Source: an uncultured Bacteroidales bacterium
GTDB taxonomy: Bacteria > Bacteroidota > Bacteroidia > Bacteroidales > F082
NCBI GenBank assembly: GCA_946410535.1
Contig: CAMKAR010000094.1
Location: 1 to 7,835 of the forward strand
DNA length: 7,835 bases
Direction: 5' to 3'
The notes under the pieces were generated by a model that had not been told where the DNA came from, ran no database searches, and saw nothing but the letters and a program-made list of their open reading frames with translations. Of the stretch, positions 4,312-7,835 are shown piece after piece; positions within the stretch are counted from its first letter, which is position 1, and the number at the start of each line of letters is the position of its first letter. Made by a program: the position numbers and the translations under genes.

Positions 4312-6618
4312 ATGAAAAAGCTCACATTATTCTCGATTATCGTATGCCTTGCCCAGCTGGGCACGGCTCAGGAAACCAATTTCGACTTTTCGGCACCCAC
4401 CGAGTCGGGACAAGTCCTGTATTACAACATCCTTGATTCAGTGGCCCACACCGTGGAACTCACCTGCCCAGGACAATCAATTGATTATCAATGCGGATGG
4501 GATGGCTATCAACAACCTTCAGGCCAACTGATACTCCCTTCCATGGTGAACCATGACGACCAGGAATACACCGTGGTTGCCGTTGGCGACTATGCTTTCT
4601 ACAGATGCACCGACATAAGGGAGGAAGTCAGCGTTCCGTCCACAGTGAAACGGCTTGGCAAACACAGCCTTCAAATCGAAATTTATCCAGAAAGCGCCAA
4701 CCTTATCCTTTCAGAGGGGCTTGTTGTGGTGGATGAGAATGCTTGTTCCGGATACTATCAAATCAGCCAATTGCCCAATTCGATAGAAAAAATCGGATAT
4801 GCGGCCTTTGCAGACAACAACATCCGGGGCCATCTTGTCCTTCCACAATCTCTCCGCGTATTGGGCAAGGCTGCCTTTTCAGACTGCTATTTCCTCAAGG
4901 AAGTGACCATTCCTGAGAATGTCGACAGCATCGGAAACAATGCGTTCTATTTCAACACCCAATTGCAAAAGGTCAACTTCAACGCAAGGAATTGCAGCTA
5001 TATTGCCTCAAGTATCTTTGAAAACTGCGGTGGGATAAGCCAACTTGTGATAGGCGGACAAGTGCAATCAATCATTCCCCAATTAAACATCTACCCCATT
5101 TCGACGGTCACCGTCAAAGCACAAATCCCACCCGTCATTTCGGAGAACACTTTTGCCAATCTTCATAACAAAGTATTCTATGTTCCGAAAGGCAGTTGGG
5201 AAAGATACCACAACGCACAGTATTGGTCAAGTCTTCCAAACAAGTATGAGCTTCCGGGAAGTTTCGCGCCGGAAGGTGCCGAATGGTATTTCACGAAACT
5301 CTCGACGGGATCCATCTTGAACGACTTCCACCACATGGAGGTTATGGGCAAGGATACGATAACCGTAAACGGCGATGCGGTGGAAGTATCCGTCATCAGC
5401 AGTCCCCTGCATTCAGAAGAGCCGCAATACGTTTATGAAAAAGACAAGGTGGTCTATTGGTACAACCCTGTGAAAGAAGCCTTTACAACCCTATATGACT
5501 TTAATGCCAAGGTGGGTGATTCATGGATTGTTTCCATCGATTCCACCGATTATGAGGTTCTGGTCATCGCCCTCCAAAACTACATCTACAACCATTGTTC
5601 GTATCAAATCCAATGGGTTCGTAGCATAGGCAGCGGCCTCCGTTTCGATGGCAAAATCATGGAAGGAATAGGTTACGAGCATGGTTTGTTTCCCATCGCC
5701 ATGAGCCAAGCCTCCAGCGACTCCACCTATATCCATGGCATCCGTTGCTATATGGAAAACGACACAATACTCTATCACAACGGGTATTTCGATTGCGACC
5801 AAGTTGCCGGTTGGAACGGTTTTGAATGGTACTACGAAATCCAAAACGACAATGGCACCATCACCTACCAACACCTTGAATATGCCGCCGACACGACCAT
5901 CGGCACCCAGCGACCCAAAATCATCGTGCGCAGCAACACACACTACGACCGCGACGAAGTAACCAACGTAACACACGAATATGTGTATGAAGAAGATGGC
6001 AAAGTATATTGGTGGAACAAGCAATTGCAGCAGTTCACCATGCTATATGATTATTCTGCCGAAACAGGCGACGAATGGGAAATCTTGGTAGGAACCGAAA
6101 GGCTGAACATGCATGTGGACGGCGTCGAAAACATCGAATTCGACGACAAAACCTACCGGCTGCTGCATGTGAGCGATGAAAACGACCTCTTCGGCGGCGA
6201 CATCCTGTGCGGCATAGGCCACATGACCAGCTATTTTCCGGAACGACTGATGAACCGTGGCAAAAACTACAGCGTGGAAGGGTTGCGCTGCTATTGGATT
6301 GACAGCAACCTTTCGCTAAAAATCGGCGAGCGCGACTGCGACGCGATTTACAGCGAAATCCATGGCGTAGAAGATGACAGCCCTTCGACGGGCTTAGGGA
6401 CCTTTACGGTCTATCCTAATCCAACAAACGGCGTCTTGTTTGTAAAGACGTTGCGCGCAACGTCTCTACCAGCCTACCGCATCACCAACCTCATCGGACA
6501 GAACATGCTCACTGGCAACATTTCGGATGAAATCCAGAAGATTGACATTGAATCTCTACCTTCGGGAATGTATTTCATCAGCGTGGGCGAACAAACACTG
6601 AAATTCGTGAAACAATGA
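4312..6618 (+). CDS. Secreted BspA-type leucine-rich-repeat protein with T9SS sorting domain
   Basis: Predicted surface protein of 768 residues. Residues 1-19 are a signal peptide (MKKLTLFSIIVCLAQLGTA) with Gln20 next. Residues ~85-285 are BspA-like LRRs, typified by VGDYAFYRCTDI, LPNSIEKIGYAAFADNN, VLGKAAFSDCYFLKEVTIP and VDSIGNNAFYFNTQLQKV. VFYVPKGSWERYHNAQYW (288-305) is the usual closing segment of such arrays. BspA-type LRRs often mediate binding to host or partner proteins, but the ligand here is unknown. A diverged module copy spans 324-497, a second spans 505-~686 (EWYYEIQNDNGTI...), and 697-768 is a type-A sorting domain. The frame is open upstream to 3865, but that extension overlaps the preceding gene and has no export signal; ATG 4312 precedes a textbook signal peptide and lies 14 nt after the previous stop. 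It ends in a 4-nt overlap with the next gene. Confidence 0.92.
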   Translation: MKKLTLFSIIVCLAQLGTAQETNFDFSAPTESGQVLYYNILDSVAHTVELTCPGQSIDYQCGWDGYQQPSGQLILPSMVNHDDQEYTVVAVGDYAFYRCTDIREEVSVPSTVKRLGKHSLQIEIYPESANLILSEGLVVVDENACSGYYQISQLPNSIEKIGYAAFADNNIRGHLVLPQSLRVLGKAAFSDCYFLKEVTIPENVDSIGNNAFYFNTQLQKVNFNARNCSYIASSIFENCGGISQLVIGGQVQSIIPQLNIYPISTVTVKAQIPPVISENTFANLHNKVFYVPKGSWERYHNAQYWSSLPNKYELPGSFAPEGAEWYFTKLSTGSILNDFHHMEVMGKDTITVNGDAVEVSVISSPLHSEEPQYVYEKDKVVYWYNPVKEAFTTLYDFNAKVGDSWIVSIDSTDYEVLVIALQNYIYNHCSYQIQWVRSIGSGLRFDGKIMEGIGYEHGLFPIAMSQASSDSTYIHGIRCYMENDTILYHNGYFDCDQVAGWNGFEWYYEIQNDNGTITYQHLEYAADTTIGTQRPKIIVRSNTHYDRDEVTNVTHEYVYEEDGKVYWWNKQLQQFTMLYDYSAETGDEWEILVGTERLNMHVDGVENIEFDDKTYRLLHVSDENDLFGGDILCGIGHMTSYFPERLMNRGKNYSVEGLRCYWIDSNLSLKIGERDCDAIYSEIHGVEDDSPSTGLGTFTVYPNPTNGVLFVKTLRATSLPAYRITNLIGQNMLTGNISDEIQKIDIESLPSGMYFISVGEQTLKFVKQ
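5281..5802 (+). repeat. Diverged third copy of the EWYY module
   Basis: Protein-level repeat within the LRR gene, residues 324-497. It begins EWYFTK and keeps the landmarks YVYEKDKVVYWYN, FTTLYDFNAKVGDSW, GIGYEHGLFP, IHGIRCYMENDTILYHNG and DCD in the same order as the later copy (505 onward) and the copy in the 1071-2903 gene. It lacks a sorting domain and is strongly diverged at the DNA level, so this duplication is older. Confidence 0.75.
5824..6612 (+). repeat. Dispersed duplication, copy B (module + sorting domain)
   Basis: Partner of 2103-2900, same orientation and frame. It is slightly shorter: short in-frame gaps fall after HYDRD and at LPA-YRITN, where one codon is missing relative to copy A. 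High identity at both ends and lower identity in the middle. Confidence 0.85.
6442..6469. repeat. Palindromic element inside sorting-domain coding region, second copy
   Basis: The same perfect 20-bp palindrome as at 2728-2747 lies at 6446-6465, with outer gta...tac pairing and one A/C mismatch (28 bp total). It encodes KTLRATSL at residues 712-719. A 29-nt tract from the palindrome through ctaccagcc is identical in both genes, while codons just upstream differ. Confidence 0.85.
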
Positions 6619-7835
6619 AAACACGATGTATAATTTGTGCATTCCTTGTGCTGGCGGGTCTCTCGGCCTGCCAGCACAAGGCACGATGGCTCAAAGAGGC
6701 TGAAACGCTCTTCGAGCAAGGTGTCGAACAACGTGCGGCCAAGCAATCGGAAGCCGCCGCCGAGTCGTTCAGCCAAGCCTTGCTTGCCATCGGGCATTGC
6801 GATATTGGGAAGCCCGAAGTTCAACAACTGAAAGGCCAAATCGAGGACAACCTCGGCTTCTGCTACTGGAAGCACGAACTCTTCGAGGAAGCCCTGCCGC
6901 TACATTCCGATGCCGCCTCGCTGGCCCGCGAACTCGGCGATTCCACCTTATTGTTGAATGCGCTCCGCAATTGCGGACGTGCCGCTGCATCGCTAGGCGA
7001 CATCGACGGGTCGGAACACCATTACACCGAGGCGCTTGCCATCTCCAGAGCCTTGCACGACAAAACGATGGAATGCGACATCCTCTTGGAAATCGGCCGC
7101 GATGTATTGATGCCCAAAGAAGCCTACAGCTATACCGTGAAAAGCGTCAATCGGGCCTTGGAAGGCGGTGCCGATGCCGACATTTGCCACCTCACCTTGG
7201 GCTTGGCCCACTACTACCTAGAGCACGACAGCCTGGCCTTGATTCATCTCTCCGAAGCCACCCGCAGCGACAAGACGGGCATCCGCATGTCGGCCTACCA
7301 AAGTCTGCATTATCTCTACCAGTTTGCCGGCAACTACCCAAAAGCCCTTGAATGCCTCGAACTCTTCAACGAGAACATGATGCAGGCCAACCAAGAGCAC
7401 CGCAACGAGCAGGTACAACACATCAAGGCTGAATACGACCTGCAAATGCAGAAAAACAGCCTCGAAGCCACGCAGAAATTGAAGAGCGTTTACTTTTTTG
7501 TCATCCTTGGCGCACTGCTTGCCGCGTTGGTGGTGGTTCTGTTGTTGTTGCGACAGAAAACGCTGAGTGCCAAGCTGAAAGCCGAAGAGATGAAGAACCA
7601 AATGGAGCTGGAGCTGAAGAAAAACAAGGTATACGTGACCGCCCTCGCCCTCACCGAGCAAATCACCGCCTCAACCCTCGACTTCGACCTGAAGGAAACC
7701 GAATGGGACGACTTCGTGACCCTCATCGACAAGGTTTACGGCGACTTCACCACACGCTTGATGGAGAAGTACCCCACCCTCACCAAGAGCGACCTGCAAA
7801 TCTGCTGCCTCACCAAGCAAGGCTTCAGCAACCAG
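6615..7835 (+). CDS. TPR lipoprotein with transmembrane segment and LuxR-like HTH, 3'-truncated
   Basis: Probable membrane-bound one-component regulator; 407 codons are visible and the frame is open at the right edge. ATG 6615 overlaps the previous stop (ATGA), suggesting translational coupling. Residues 1-18 are a lipoprotein signal with lipobox LSAC (Cys19). Residues ~25-270 are helical, TPR-like repeats (ETLFEQGVEQRAAKQSEAAAESFSQAL; NLGFCYWKHELFEEALPLHSDA; ALRNCGRAAASLGDIDGSEHHYTEAL; YQFAGNYPKALECLELF). Residues 292-312 form one hydrophobic transmembrane helix followed by Arg/Lys, so the C-terminus should be cytoplasmic. A Lys/Glu-rich coiled-coil-like stretch (~313-338) follows. The last visible residues, YPTLTKSDLQICCLTKQGFSNQ (split by the edge), match the start of a LuxR/GerE-type HTH (LT...E/Q-I-..GFSN-EIA). 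The TPR part would be periplasmic, the HTH cytoplasmic. The target genes are unknown; its own operon is the obvious candidate. Confidence 0.85.
   Translation, partial: MKTRCIICAFLVLAGLSACQHKARWLKEAETLFEQGVEQRAAKQSEAAAESFSQALLAIGHCDIGKPEVQQLKGQIEDNLGFCYWKHELFEEALPLHSDAASLARELGDSTLLLNALRNCGRAAASLGDIDGSEHHYTEALAISRALHDKTMECDILLEIGRDVLMPKEAYSYTVKSVNRALEGGADADICHLTLGLAHYYLEHDSLALIHLSEATRSDKTGIRMSAYQSLHYLYQFAGNYPKALECLELFNENMMQANQEHRNEQVQHIKAEYDLQMQKNSLEATQKLKSVYFFVILGALLAALVVVLLLLRQKTLSAKLKAEEMKNQMELELKKNKVYVTALALTEQITASTLDFDLKETEWDDFVTLIDKVYGDFTTRLMEKYPTLTKSDLQICCLTKQGFSNQ

Noticed and set aside
5521..6024. 167-aa open frame on the - strand
   Set aside because: Antisense to the module copies; the same shadow appears at 2085-2396 because the module DNA is duplicated, so its recurrence is not independent evidence.
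2724..6469. CRISPR array or regular repeat array
   Set aside because: Only two copies of the palindrome occur here, about 3.7 kb apart and inside coding sequence; there is no spacer-repeat periodicity.
2103..6612. Composite transposon bounded by the two direct repeats
   Set aside because: The repeats are coding modules in intact secreted genes, and no transposase, integrase or terminal inverted repeats are seen between or beside them.
6797..7351. 184-aa Arg-rich open frame (+ strand)
   Set aside because: Out of frame with the well-supported TPR/HTH protein, whose frame is open from 6615 to the edge with lipobox, TPR and membrane features.

Overview
The window looks like a chromosomal fragment from a Bacteroidota organism, most likely an uncultured Bacteroidales member. 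Four things point there: three consecutive secreted proteins ending in type IX secretion (T9SS) type-A sorting domains, signal peptides that place a Gln right after the predicted cleavage site, TAnnTTTG-type promoter boxes with A-rich leaders instead of Shine-Dalgarno sites, and a membrane TPR/HTH protein of a style common in that phylum. Species cannot be assigned from the sequence alone.

Layout, all on the + strand. Positions 1-851 hold the C-terminal part of an alpha2-type glycyl-tRNA synthetase (glyQS), cut by the left edge. Positions 852-1070 are intergenic and dense in structure: a REP-like palindrome, a long perfect hairpin followed by a T-run, a second small hairpin, and two TAnnTTTG boxes. 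Then comes a tight cluster that reads as one operon: a 610-aa secreted protein (1071-2903), a 457-aa secreted protein (2924-4297), a 768-aa secreted BspA-type leucine-rich-repeat protein (4312-6618), and a TPR lipoprotein/transmembrane/HTH protein (6615 to the right edge, incomplete). Gaps are 20 and 14 nt, and the last junction is a 4-nt ATGA overlap.

The three secreted proteins are built from shared parts. The first two carry degenerate YD-like beta repeats. The first and third share a ~185-aa module plus sorting domain that is near-identical at the DNA level in places, and the third has an extra diverged copy of the module. The first protein therefore looks like a chimera of the other two architectures, with an abrupt base-composition change at the joint (~2100).

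The most unusual feature is a perfect 20-bp palindrome (extending to 28 bp with one mismatched pair) inside the sorting-domain coding sequence of both the first and third proteins, in the same reading frame. A palindrome of similar design lies in the intergenic region after glyQS. This suggests a small repetitive element that was captured and translated inside a secretion signal domain. The final gene could be a membrane-anchored regulator co-expressed with the surface proteins; that functional link is inference from gene order only.
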